Assembly (NCBI RefSeq): GCF_036188265.1
Contig: NZ_CP108093.1
Location: 7,159,001-7,223,000 of the forward strand
Length of the DNA stretch: 64,000 nucleotides
Reading direction: 5' to 3'
Origin: Streptomyces sp. NBC_00247
GTDB taxonomy: Bacteria > Actinomycetota > Actinomycetes > Streptomycetales > Streptomycetaceae
In this document: positions 26,224 to 34,180 of the stretch, one piece after another
How positions within the stretch are numbered: the stretch's first letter is position 1
Layout of the letters: each line of letters opens with the position of its first letter
Made by a program: the position numbers and the translations under genes
Notes under the pieces: generated by a model
The model's database searches: none
What the model was told of the DNA's origin: nothing
Seen by the model: the letters and a program-made list of their open reading frames with translations, nothing else

Positions 26224-26826
26224 ATGACCCGCTACGCCGCGATCACCGGCTTCCTGGGCGCCGCGACCGTGCTGGCCGTTCCTCAGGTCACGGCCGCGGG
26301 ATTCCCCGCCACCGCCGGACCCGTCAGGAGTGCGGAACGTACGGCCAAGCCGCTCGGTCCGCTGACGGACCTCGTCATCCAGCGCATCCGCGTCGGCGAT
26401 GACGTGGCCGCTTCCAAGTTCGGTACCGACTCGCCCATCGAGGACCCCGTGCGTGAGGCCCAGGTGCTGGAGCAGGTCCGGACGCAGGCCGAGGCCGCCG
26501 GGGTGAACCCGCAGGCGGCGGTGGCCTTCTTCCAGGACCAGATCACCGCGAGCAAGGTCGTGCAGCAGGGCCTGTTCGCCCGCTGGACCGCCCATCCCGA
26601 GGAAGCACCCACGACGCGCCCCGACCTCGGACCCATCCGCGCGCAGCTCGACCAGCTGACCACGGATCTGCTCCAGGAACTCAAGAACACGGAGGGACTG
26701 CGCGACCGGCCCGTCGCCTGCACGGTGCAGCTGGCACTGGCCACCGGCTCGAGCGCGGTGCGGGAGCGCCTGGACGTGCTCCATCGCCAGACACTCCGGA
26801 CGGCCACCCAGTCGGTGTGCGGCTGA
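26224..26826 (+). CDS. Secreted chorismate mutase (AroQ gamma type)
   Basis: 200 residues from the ATG at 26224, which opens a signal peptide (RYAAITGFLGAATVLAVPQVTAAG). The mature part follows the exported AroQ-gamma pattern: LTDLVIQRIRVGDDVAASKF, VREAQVLEQVRTQAEAAGVNPQ and VAFFQDQITASKVVQQGLFARW, plus two Cys near the C-terminus. The enzyme converts chorismate to prephenate outside the cytoplasm; its purpose there is unclear. No ribosome binding site is visible, and the upstream hydrolase remnant is in frame, so translation could also start upstream at the GTG at 26077. Confidence 0.85.
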   Translation: MTRYAAITGFLGAATVLAVPQVTAAGFPATAGPVRSAERTAKPLGPLTDLVIQRIRVGDDVAASKFGTDSPIEDPVREAQVLEQVRTQAEAAGVNPQAAVAFFQDQITASKVVQQGLFARWTAHPEEAPTTRPDLGPIRAQLDQLTTDLLQELKNTEGLRDRPVACTVQLALATGSSAVRERLDVLHRQTLRTATQSVCG

Positions 26827-26959
26827 CGTGTATGACCGGACGAGCCACGCCGTCCAGGTGAGTGACCGGACGACGCCTGCCTGACGATGACAACTCGCCC
26901 CGACTCGGGACAAGTCGATCCGGGGCAAAGCCGCGGCGGGCGGCCGTCCCCTCTCCCGG

Positions 26960-26985
26960 CCGGCCCGACCCCCTGGTCGGGCCGG
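26960..26985. terminator. Bidirectional terminator between chorismate mutase and pyrF
   Basis: Perfect 11-bp arms (ccggcccgacc / ggtcgggccgg) with a 4-base loop between two converging genes. Confidence 0.75.
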
Positions 26986-26989
26986 TCGG

Positions 26990-27685
26990 TTACGCTGCCG
27001 GAGGCGCCTGGACCAGCCGGAACGCGGCCGCCGGGTCAGCGGCACGAGTGACTGATCGACCGACCACGACGTGCGACGCCCCAGCGGTGAGAGCCGCACC
27101 CGGTGTCCCGTGACGTGCGTGCTCGGCCGAGGATTCACCGGGCAGCACGATGCCCGGTGTGACGATCAGGGCATCCGATCCCAGGATGCGACGCAGGGCC
27201 GCGACGTCCTGCGGCGAGGCGGTCACGCCGTGACATCCGGCCTTCCGTGCCAGACGGGCGAGCCGGAGCACCTGCTCGTCCACCGTGTCGGCGACACCGA
27301 TGTCGGCAAGATCCGCGTCGGTCATGCTGGTGACCACGGTCAGGGCGAGGATGCGCAGCCCGGGGAAGTCGCGGGCGGCATCGACTGCGGCGGCCATGAT
27401 GCTGCTGCCGCCCATGCCGTGCACGGTGACCAGGGACACGCCCATTGCCCCCGCGGCACGGACTGCTCCGGCAACCGAGTTCGGGATCTCGAAGAGCTTG
27501 AGGTCCAGGAAGACTTCCTTGCCCTGTGCGACAAGGTCTTTGACGATGTCCGGCCCTGCCGCGGTGAGCAGTTCCAGACCGATCTTGTAGAAACGGCACG
27601 CGTCGCCCAACTGCTCGACGACAGCATCGGCGGTCGCGCGGTTGTCGTGATCCAAGGCGACGATGACCTGGCTGTTCGGTTCCAT
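26990..27685 (-). CDS. pyrF: Orotidine 5'-phosphate decarboxylase-like protein, short type
   Basis: 231 residues from the ATG at 27685, behind aggatg. The overall pattern is the short bacterial PyrF: VALD start, YKIGLELL (Lys34), VTPGI...TPGAALTAGASHVVVGRS end. The core motif, normally DxKxxD, reads D61-L-K63-L-F-E66, so the second Asp, which reaches into the partner subunit's active site, is Glu. Streptomyces normally makes UMP with a longer PyrF of a different subtype in the pyr operon. This lone copy is therefore either an acquired paralogue or an enzyme with changed chemistry. Confidence 0.7.
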   Translation of the reverse strand: MEPNSQVIVALDHDNRATADAVVEQLGDACRFYKIGLELLTAAGPDIVKDLVAQGKEVFLDLKLFEIPNSVAGAVRAAGAMGVSLVTVHGMGGSSIMAAAVDAARDFPGLRILALTVVTSMTDADLADIGVADTVDEQVLRLARLARKAGCHGVTASPQDVAALRRILGSDALIVTPGIVLPGESSAEHARHGTPGAALTAGASHVVVGRSVTRAADPAAAFRLVQAPPAA

Positions 27686-27770
27686 GGGGACATCCTGCCG
27701 ACACCTTCGACGCGACCAGTCGCCGGGGAACGGTGGTCCGGGGCCCTCTCTTCCCGGGGCAGGAAAACCG

Positions 27771-28172
27771 TCACGCCGGACCGGCACGTCCGGAGGCCCG
27801 AAACCCGGGCAGGCACGCCGGGCGCGGCGGCTGGGGGGAAGCCGGCGCGTTGAGGAAGGCGCACCCGCGGAAGCCCGGGGAGAGAATCCCCGCGGTGATG
27901 GTCCGGCAGACCGCCCGGACCTTGTCGGCCCCGGACCGCTCGCCCGCCTCGGCCTGCGCCCGGAGATCCCGGTCGGCCTGCTGGAGGTAGGCGAGGACGA
28001 GGTCTTCCTTACCGGTGAAGTGGCGGTACATCGTGGCGCGGGTGACCTGCCCCTCCGCGACGATCCGGTCGATGCCCACGGAGTGGATGCCTTCGGTGTA
28101 GAAGATCCTGGTCGCCGTGCTGAGCAGCCGTGCTCGCGCTTCCGACGTGCTGCGTCGTGTCCCCGGGCTCAT
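27771..28172 (-). pseudogene. TetR regulator truncated after its DNA-binding half
   Basis: The 133 residues begin as a normal TetR (EARARLLSTATRIFYTEGIHSVGID, then RIVAEGQVTRATMYRHFTGKEDL) and carry the usual ITAGILSPGFRGCAFLNA segment of the ligand domain. They then turn into Pro/Arg-rich sequence and stop, some 60 residues short of the family length. Loss of the C-terminal dimerisation helices suggests a broken gene, though a truncated DNA-binding product could still be made. Confidence 0.65.
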
Positions 28173-28677
28173 ACGTCCGGATTAGCGAAGAGCGAGAGAG
28201 AACGATCGCCCTCGGTGGTCTCGAAGGCTGGAACCCGGTCGATCCGCCGCGCCCCTGGCTGCCCCATCAGGTGCATCTGTGGGCCGGCGGAGACATGCTC
28301 CCCGTGATCCCAGGGCACCGACATCGGCGATTGCGTGCGGTCGGTCCTCGTGCTGGCCGCCCAGGACGAGGACCGGACTCTCACGGTCACAGAGGAACTC
28401 ACCGACGTACTGGACGGGAACCGCGCGCGGAGTACCCACACGCGCCCGAGCCCTCCACCTCCTCGACCGGACGCTGACCGAGGTGGGAGCCGGACTTACC
28501 CGGCCACGCGCCGGGCGGTGAGATCCGCGGGCACGACGAGCGACACATCGCGCGTCGCTCGCCCCGCTGTGTCTCAAGTTCTGGCCCACCTTCCGTGGAG
28601 GTCTGACTGCGTGTGATGCCAGTGGGGTGTGATGGGATGGCCGAACCTTGCTGCCGTGACCGCCGGGAGTCCGCCTG
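28173..28677. other. Intergenic stretch with no clear gene
   Basis: Two short same-strand blocks in different frames (VLVLAAQDEDRTLTVTEELTDVLDG and ARALHLLDRTLTEVGAGLTRP) hint at a frameshifted gene on the + strand, but neither has a family I know. Confidence 0.3.
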
Positions 28678-28953
28678 ATGCCCGTGTACTCGTCTCTGAC
28701 CCATGCCCTGGCCGAGACTTTGGTCGACGTCCTGGGGTTCATCGAGGACTGCGAAGACGAGCAGATGGATCCGGACGACGCGGTCAGGGTCCTGGAGGGC
28801 GTCGGCCACCTGTTCAGCAAGTTGTCGCGTGGTCAGCGGAGCGAGTTCATCGATCTCCTGGGGACCATGGCTGAAGCCGAGCCCGACCCGACGCGGCGCG
28901 AGTTCCTGCAAAGGTTCCCGGAGGACTTCGGGCTCCTTGAACACGCGGTCTGA
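28678..28953 (+). CDS. Small acidic helical protein
   Basis: 91 residues with a good ribosome binding site (gggagtccgcctgATG). It is all-helical and acidic (DVLGFIEDCEDEQMDPDDAVRVLEGVGHLFSKL, then RREFLQRFPEDFGLLEHAV), resembling small immunity-like or effector-like helical proteins, but no family is recognised. Confidence 0.7.
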   Translation: MPVYSSLTHALAETLVDVLGFIEDCEDEQMDPDDAVRVLEGVGHLFSKLSRGQRSEFIDLLGTMAEAEPDPTRREFLQRFPEDFGLLEHAV

Positions 28954-28961
28954 CCTGGGGC

Positions 28962-29060
28962 TCACGAGTGGAGCAGGACGCGTTCGCGCAGGAGATCGAA
29001 CCCGGCCCGGCCGAGCGTCTGGCGCTTCGACAGCTCGATCCGGTCCACGTGTCCTTCGAC
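28962..29060 (-). pseudogene. C-terminal scrap of an ISL3-family transposase
   Basis: On the minus strand VEGHVDRIELSKRQTLGRAG followed by FDLLRERVLL matches the conserved C-terminus of ISL3-type transposases (EGHVNRIK..KRQM.GRA.FDLLR.RVLL). A stop lies just upstream, so only about 32 codons survive. Confidence 0.7.
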
Positions 29061-29098
29061 GACGCACTACCACGTCGGAAGGGTGCGGCTCCACCTGC

Positions 29099-30145
29099 TC
29101 ACGGCCGGCTGACGGTGAGGAGTGACTTGATCGCGCGGCGCTCGTCCATGGCGGCGTAGGCATCGGCGACGTGGTGGAGGTCGGTGGAGAAGTCGAAGAC
29201 GCGTCCGGGGTTGATCGTTCCGTCCAGGACGTGCCGCAGCAGTTCGGGTATGTAGTGGCGGGCGGGGGCGACGCCGCCCTTGATGCCGACGTTCTTCCAG
29301 AAGAGAGTCTTGTACGCGAACTTCTCGTAGAGCGGGACCCCGACGGCGCCGATCATGCCGCCGGCACGCACGATGCCGGCGGCCGTCTCGATGGACTGGT
29401 CGGTGCCGACGCATTCCAGCGCGGCGTCGACGCCGTCGCCGTCCGTGAGGGCGAGGACGGCCGTGACGGCGTCGTCACCGCGCTCGGCGACGATGTCGGT
29501 GGCGCCGAACTCCTTCGCGACGGCCTGCCGGTCGGCGTGACGGCTCAGAGCGATGATCCGGTCGGCGCCGAGGAGCTTGGCGGCCAGTACGGCGGAGAGG
29601 CCGACCGCGCCGTCACCGACGACGGCGACGGTGTCGCCCGGCTTCACGCCCGCGCTCACGGCGGCGTGGTAGCCGGTGCACATGACATCGGAGAGTGCGG
29701 TGAAGGAGGCGAGCTGGGCGTCGGTGAACCCCTCGGCCGGGGCGGGGACCTTGACGAGGGTGGCGTCGGCGAAGGGTGCGCGGACCTTCTCGCCCTGGCC
29801 GCCGTCGGTGTCGCCGTCGCCGAAGGCTCCTCCGTGCGCGCAGTTGGACTCGAAGCCGGCTCGGCAGGCGGGGCAGGTGCCGTCGTTGTAGGTGAAGGGG
29901 GCGATGACGAAGTCGCCGACCGCCAGGTCGCGCACGTCTTCGCCGACCGCTTCGACGACGCCGACGTACTCGTGGCCGATGCTGCCCACCTTGTGGGAGT
30001 TGATGCCGCGGTAGTACCAGAGGTCGGAGCCGCAGACGCAGCCCCGCACGACGCGGACGACGGCGTCGGTCGCCTTCTGGACGGCGGGGTCGGGGCGTTC
30101 GCCGAGCTCGATGTGCTTCTCGCCTCGGAAGATGGCTGCCTTCAT
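29099..30145 (-). CDS. Zinc-dependent alcohol dehydrogenase-like oxidoreductase
   Basis: 348 residues with cgaggagacactc before the ATG. The GroES-like domain has catalytic-zinc ligands (GCVCGSD, GHEYVGVVEAVGEDV) and a structural-zinc Cys cluster (CPACRAGFESNCAHGG). The Rossmann domain has VVGDGAVGLSAVLAAKLLGAD. It oxidises an alcohol or reduces an aldehyde with NAD(P). Three tandem atgtcag heptamers lie about 15 bases upstream of the start, in the leader. Confidence 0.92.
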   Translation of the reverse strand: MKAAIFRGEKHIELGERPDPAVQKATDAVVRVVRGCVCGSDLWYYRGINSHKVGSIGHEYVGVVEAVGEDVRDLAVGDFVIAPFTYNDGTCPACRAGFESNCAHGGAFGDGDTDGGQGEKVRAPFADATLVKVPAPAEGFTDAQLASFTALSDVMCTGYHAAVSAGVKPGDTVAVVGDGAVGLSAVLAAKLLGADRIIALSRHADRQAVAKEFGATDIVAERGDDAVTAVLALTDGDGVDAALECVGTDQSIETAAGIVRAGGMIGAVGVPLYEKFAYKTLFWKNVGIKGGVAPARHYIPELLRHVLDGTINPGRVFDFSTDLHHVADAYAAMDERRAIKSLLTVSRP

Positions 30146-30158
30146 GAGTGTCTCCTCG

Positions 30159-30181
30159 GATGTCAGATGTCAGATGTCAGA
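30159..30181. repeat. Three tandem atgtcag heptamers
   Basis: ggatgtcagatgtcagatgtcag lies just upstream of the alcohol dehydrogenase start. It could alter leader length or bind a regulator, but nothing proves either. Confidence 0.6.
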
Positions 30182-30434
30182 AGTCGGGTGGTAAGGGGGC
30201 GTCGGCGCGACCCGCCCGGGCCTCTGCCTCCGGCCGCGGCCCGGGCCCGTCGCGGGCGCCGTCCAGACCGCAGGGACGGTACGGCTGCGGCTGCGAGTAA
30301 CGCGCCCGGCCAGTCGGTAAGGGCTCGGCGGTCAGCGAGAAGACCTCCGCGGTCCCGCCCGCCGCGGACGGGGCAGCAGTACCTGGATGATCGTCTCGGC
30401 GACCTCGTCGCGCTCGCGGGTGCTGGCGGCGTGG

Positions 30435-30464
30435 CCGGCGGAGGGACCGCGGTCCCTTCGCCGG
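30435..30464 (-). terminator. Terminator of the MFS-AKR operon
   Basis: A nearly perfect palindrome (ccggcg...ggga ccgcgg tccc...cgccgg) sits 16 bases past the aldo/keto reductase stop. Confidence 0.65.
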
Positions 30465-30479
30465 CCGTACAGGGGCAGG

Positions 30480-31364
30480 TCAGGCTTCGGGGATGGCGCG
30501 GCCGAAGTCGGCGAGGGTGACGACCTCGGGCTCCGGGCCGCCGCGTCGGCCGGTCTCCAGCAGGTCCAGCGCGGCCAGCTCGTCCGCGGCGAGGTCGAAG
30601 TCGAAGACGTCGATGTTCTCGGCGATGCGGTTGCGCTTGGTGGACTTAGGGATGACCGAGCGGCCCTGCTGGAGTCCCCAGCGCAGGAGCACCTGGGCCG
30701 GGCTCTTGCCGTGGGCCTCCGCGATCCGGGTGACCGCGGGATCCTGAAGGACGCTTCGACGGTGCTCGCCGTAGCCCGGATAGAAGGTGATGCCGCCGAT
30801 GGGAGACCACGCCTGGCCGAGGATGCCGTGCGCGTCGCCGAAGTCGAGGACGGCGCGCTGCTGGAAGTAGGGGTGGATCTCCAGCTGGTTGATGGCCGGG
30901 ACCACATCGGTGGCGTCGAGCAGCCTGGTCAGGTGGTCGGTCATGAAGTTGCTGACGCCGATGGCGCGGACCTTGCCGTCGGCCAGCAGCTTCTCCAGGG
31001 CTCGGTAGGCGGCGAGGGTCCGGTCGAACTCGGACGGCAGGGCCTGGTGCAGGATGAGCAGGTCGATCCGGTCGAGGCCGAGCTTGGCGGCGCTCTTGTC
31101 GAAGCCGTGCAGGGTCTCCTCGTAGCCGTAGTCGCTGATCCAGATCTTGGTCTCGACGAAGACCTCGTCGCGCGGGACGCCGGAGTTCCGCAGGGCCTGG
31201 CCGACCTCGCGTTCGTTGCCGTAGGCGGCGGCAGTGTCGATGTGCCGGTAGCCCAGCTCCAGCGCGGCCGTGACCGCGGCGATCGTCTCGTCGGGCGGGG
31301 TCTGGAAGACGCCCAGTCCGAGGGCGGGCATCTCGACGCCGTTGTTGAGGGTGAGGGTCTGCAT
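30480..31364 (-). CDS. Aldo/keto reductase (2,5-diketo-D-gluconate reductase-like)
   Basis: 294 residues. AKR barrel signatures are ALELGYRHIDTAAAYGNEREVGQALR (catalytic Asp and Tyr), the following ETKIW (Lys), LLILHQALP with Gln where most AKRs have the WP following catalytic His (LLILHxP), GVSNF and the cofactor loop VIPKSTKRNRIAEN. The start codon overlaps the MFS stop by one base (TGATG), so the transporter and reductase are translationally coupled and should work on the same compound or stress. Confidence 0.92.
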   Translation of the reverse strand: MQTLTLNNGVEMPALGLGVFQTPPDETIAAVTAALELGYRHIDTAAAYGNEREVGQALRNSGVPRDEVFVETKIWISDYGYEETLHGFDKSAAKLGLDRIDLLILHQALPSEFDRTLAAYRALEKLLADGKVRAIGVSNFMTDHLTRLLDATDVVPAINQLEIHPYFQQRAVLDFGDAHGILGQAWSPIGGITFYPGYGEHRRSVLQDPAVTRIAEAHGKSPAQVLLRWGLQQGRSVIPKSTKRNRIAENIDVFDFDLAADELAALDLLETGRRGGPEPEVVTLADFGRAIPEA

Positions 31365-32890
31365 CACAGGGACCTTTCGGTGCGGGTGGCCCGGGTGGGC
31401 ACGATGAGGGTGAGAACGATGGCGACAGCCAGGGCGAGCAGGACGGCGGAGCCGGTCAGCGCCACGCCGGAGCGGGCCGCGATGTCGGCGGCCCCGTGAC
31501 CGGTGGAGACGGTGGCGGCGACGGCGGTCAACAGGCTCAGGGCCAGCGCGCTGCCGATCTGGTGCACGGTGTTGACCACACCGGAGCCGGCCCCCGCGTC
31601 CTCGGGCGCGACGCCGTCGACTCCGCTGGAGGTCATCGGCGCCAACGCCAGCCCCTGACCGGCACCGATGATCACCATGGGCAGGGCCACACCCGTCAGG
31701 TAGGGCGTGTGCAGGTCCAGCCGGCTCAGCCAGGCCATGCCCACGGTCGTCAGCACGACCCCCGAGGCGAGGACCCGGGGCCTGCCGAACCGCTCCAGCA
31801 GGCGGGGCACCCTGACCGCGAAAACGAAATTGACCAGTGTCATGGGCAGAAAGGACAGACCGGCCCGCAGAGGCGTCCAGCCGTAGACACTCTGCACGAA
31901 CTGCGCGGTGAAGAAGAAGAACCCCATCATCGCGCCCATGTAGAGCATCCGGGTGACGTAGGCGCCGGTCCGCTCCCGGCTCGCGAACAGCCGCAGCGGC
32001 ACGATCGGCTGCACGGCCCGCCGCTCCACCCCGACGAACACCCTCAGCAGCACCCCACCCGTCAGAAGGGGCAACAGGGTCGCCGGCGCCGTCCAGCCGT
32101 GGTCGGCCGCGTCGACGATGCCCAGCACCAGCGCCGTCGAGCCCAGCGTCGCCAGCAGCGCCCCGGCCACGTCGAACCGGCCGCCGCGGCGTTCGGTCTC
32201 GGGCAGGAACCGTAGCGCCAGCACCATCATCACGATGCCGACGGGAACGTTCAGGAAGAATCCCGCCCGCCACGAGACCAGGTCCGCGACCAGACCACCG
32301 ACGACCAGGCCCAGGGCCGCGCCCAGACCCGCGACAGCGCTGTAGGCGGTCATCGCCCGGTTGCGGGCCTTGCCTTCCGCGAAGGTGCGCGTCAGGAGGG
32401 AGAGCGCGGACGGGGCCAGAACCGCGGCGCCGACACCCTGCAGCGCCCGGGCCGCGATCAGCCACCAGGCGCTCTGGGCGGCGCCCACCAGGAGCGAGGC
32501 CAGCGAGAAGACCACCAGTGCGTGCAGGAAGACCCTACGGTGGCCGACGAGATCACCGGCGCGTGCTCCCAGAAGGAGCAACCCGCCGAAGACCAGCACG
32601 TAGGCGTTGGTGATCCAGGACAGGCCGGTTTCGGAGAATCCCATGGCGGAGCGGATCTGCGGCAGCCCGGTGAAGACGATCGAATTGTCCAGGATGACCA
32701 TGAAGTAGCTGGTGCAGATGATCGCGAGGATCAGTGTCGCGTGTGCCGGGCCCCGGGAGGAACGTTGCTCCAGGCGCACCGGCCGACGCGGTGCGCCGCT
32801 TCCCTCGCCTCTCGTCACGCCCGGTCGCATCGAGTCGGCGACCGGCCCGGCGGGGGCGCCGCGGGTGTCGTGGGTGGCTGCTGTACGCAC
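31364..32890 (-). CDS. DHA2-family MFS multidrug exporter
   Basis: 508 residues from a GTG at 32890 behind gaggaa; the frame is open further upstream but Arg/Ser-rich. It has many hydrophobic helices (14-TMS pattern) and family motifs: SYFMVILDNSIVFTGLPQI in TM1, GARAGDLVGHRRVF in loop 2-3 and the GLGAALGLVVGGLVAD motif C of exporters. It would expel drugs or metabolites with proton antiport. It forms an operon with the downstream AKR and is divergent from a MmyB-type regulator. Confidence 0.92.
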   Translation of the reverse strand: MRTAATHDTRGAPAGPVADSMRPGVTRGEGSGAPRRPVRLEQRSSRGPAHATLILAIICTSYFMVILDNSIVFTGLPQIRSAMGFSETGLSWITNAYVLVFGGLLLLGARAGDLVGHRRVFLHALVVFSLASLLVGAAQSAWWLIAARALQGVGAAVLAPSALSLLTRTFAEGKARNRAMTAYSAVAGLGAALGLVVGGLVADLVSWRAGFFLNVPVGIVMMVLALRFLPETERRGGRFDVAGALLATLGSTALVLGIVDAADHGWTAPATLLPLLTGGVLLRVFVGVERRAVQPIVPLRLFASRERTGAYVTRMLYMGAMMGFFFFTAQFVQSVYGWTPLRAGLSFLPMTLVNFVFAVRVPRLLERFGRPRVLASGVVLTTVGMAWLSRLDLHTPYLTGVALPMVIIGAGQGLALAPMTSSGVDGVAPEDAGAGSGVVNTVHQIGSALALSLLTAVAATVSTGHGAADIAARSGVALTGSAVLLALAVAIVLTLIVPTRATRTERSL

Positions 32891-32997
32891 GGTCTTCCTC
32901 GCGTCGATCGGGGGTGCGGCCCGATTCCGGGTCGCCAGTCTGCGGCTTCTTCCAGGTAACGGCACATCGGAGGGCCAGTGGGAGTCACTGCTCTTCC

Positions 32998-33014
32998 AGG
33001 TACTGGCAGTACCT
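32998..33014. promoter_or_regulatory. Candidate operator palindrome
   Basis: AGGTACTGGCAGTACCT is a perfect 8-bp inverted repeat around one base, midway between the divergent MFS exporter and its neighbouring XRE regulator. A related half (ccaggtaacgg) occurs about 46 bases earlier. Confidence 0.5.
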
Positions 33015-33257
33015 CGCAGGCCTGTCCCGTCCGACCTACCGTGGAGGAGCCGGCACACCGCGCAGGCCGACCGGGAGGAGCTGCCGTGCCCCCGCACTGG
33101 AGGTCGACGTGACCGGCCCGCCCGGGCCGGGCCCCTGTCCCCGGGACCCTGTGCCGGTCGGCGTCCGGGCGACGCCCCGGGACGAGCCCCCTCCGTGGCG
33201 GCTCGCGCCGGGGGCCTCCGCCGAGGGCGTGACAGTCAAGAACATCAGGAATCGAGC

Positions 33258-34154
33258 ATGACCGACCACACCAAGAAGGACGTCACCGCCGAGGTGCGGG
33301 AGTTCCTCAGCACCCGGCGGGCCAGGATCACCCCCGAGCAGGCCGGGCTGCCGGTCTACGGCGGCAACCGCCGGGTCGCGGGCCTGCGCCGCGAAGAGGT
33401 GGCCATGCTGGCAGGCATGAGCGTGGACTACTACGTCCGCCTGGAGCGCGGCAACCTCGCCGGCGCCTCGGACTCGGTCCTCGAAGCCCTCGCACACGCC
33501 CTACAGCTCAACGAGGCCGAACGCACCCACCTGTACGACCTCGCCCGATCCGCGACCCCGTCCGGCAGGCGAGCGGCAGTGACCTCGTCGCGCGTCCGGC
33601 CGACGGTCGTGCGCCTGCTCGACTCGATGACCGGCGTGCCGGCGTTCGTCCGCAACGCCCGCTTCGACGTCATGGCCGCCAACACCCTGGGCCGGGCGCT
33701 GTACGCGCCGCTGTTCGACTCGCCGCTGTTCGCGCAACGCGGGCCGGTCAACAGCGCCCGCTTCATGTTTCTCGACCCTGCCGGCCAGGACTTCTGGGTC
33801 GACTGGGACAAGGGCGCCGACGATGCCGTCGCCTTTTTGCGCACCGAGACGGGCCGCGCGCCGCACGACAAGGCCCTCACCGACCTGATCGGAGAACTCA
33901 CCACCCGCAGCGACGACTTCGCCCGCAAATGGGCACGCCACGACGTGAAGTTCCACCGCTCCGGTGTGAAGAACCTCCACCACCCACTCGTCGGCGACCT
34001 CGCTCTGCCCTACGAGGCCATGGAACTGCCCTCCGACCCGGGACTGCGCCTCAACTTCTACACACCCGAGCCGGACTCCCCGGAACGAGAGGCCCTGGAC
34101 GTGCTCGCCAGCTGGACGACCACAGGCAGGGCCGCCCCCTCCAGCAATGACTAA
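33258..34154 (+). CDS. XRE-family regulator with MmyB-like ligand domain
   Basis: 298 residues from the ATG at 33258 (caggaatcgagc). The N-terminal helix-turn-helix (about 10-75) has RRARITPEQAGLPVYGGNRR and GLRREEVAMLAGMSVDYYVR then LERGNL; the MmyB ligand-binding domain (about 110-290) has TGVPAFVRNARFDVMAANTLGRAL and TRSDDFARKWARHDVKFHRSG. It faces the MFS-AKR operon and is followed 26 bases later by another AKR gene, so it probably controls both. Confidence 0.92.
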   Translation: MTDHTKKDVTAEVREFLSTRRARITPEQAGLPVYGGNRRVAGLRREEVAMLAGMSVDYYVRLERGNLAGASDSVLEALAHALQLNEAERTHLYDLARSATPSGRRAAVTSSRVRPTVVRLLDSMTGVPAFVRNARFDVMAANTLGRALYAPLFDSPLFAQRGPVNSARFMFLDPAGQDFWVDWDKGADDAVAFLRTETGRAPHDKALTDLIGELTTRSDDFARKWARHDVKFHRSGVKNLHHPLVGDLALPYEAMELPSDPGLRLNFYTPEPDSPEREALDVLASWTTTGRAAPSSND

Positions 34155-34180
34155 CCCCTCACACGCAAGAGGAGCACTAC

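Noticed and set aside
22478..26826. Region considered as a gamma-butyrolactone biosynthesis cluster
   Set aside because: A receptor-like TetR and redox enzymes are present, but no AfsA-type synthase, so only a regulator-enzyme group is supported.
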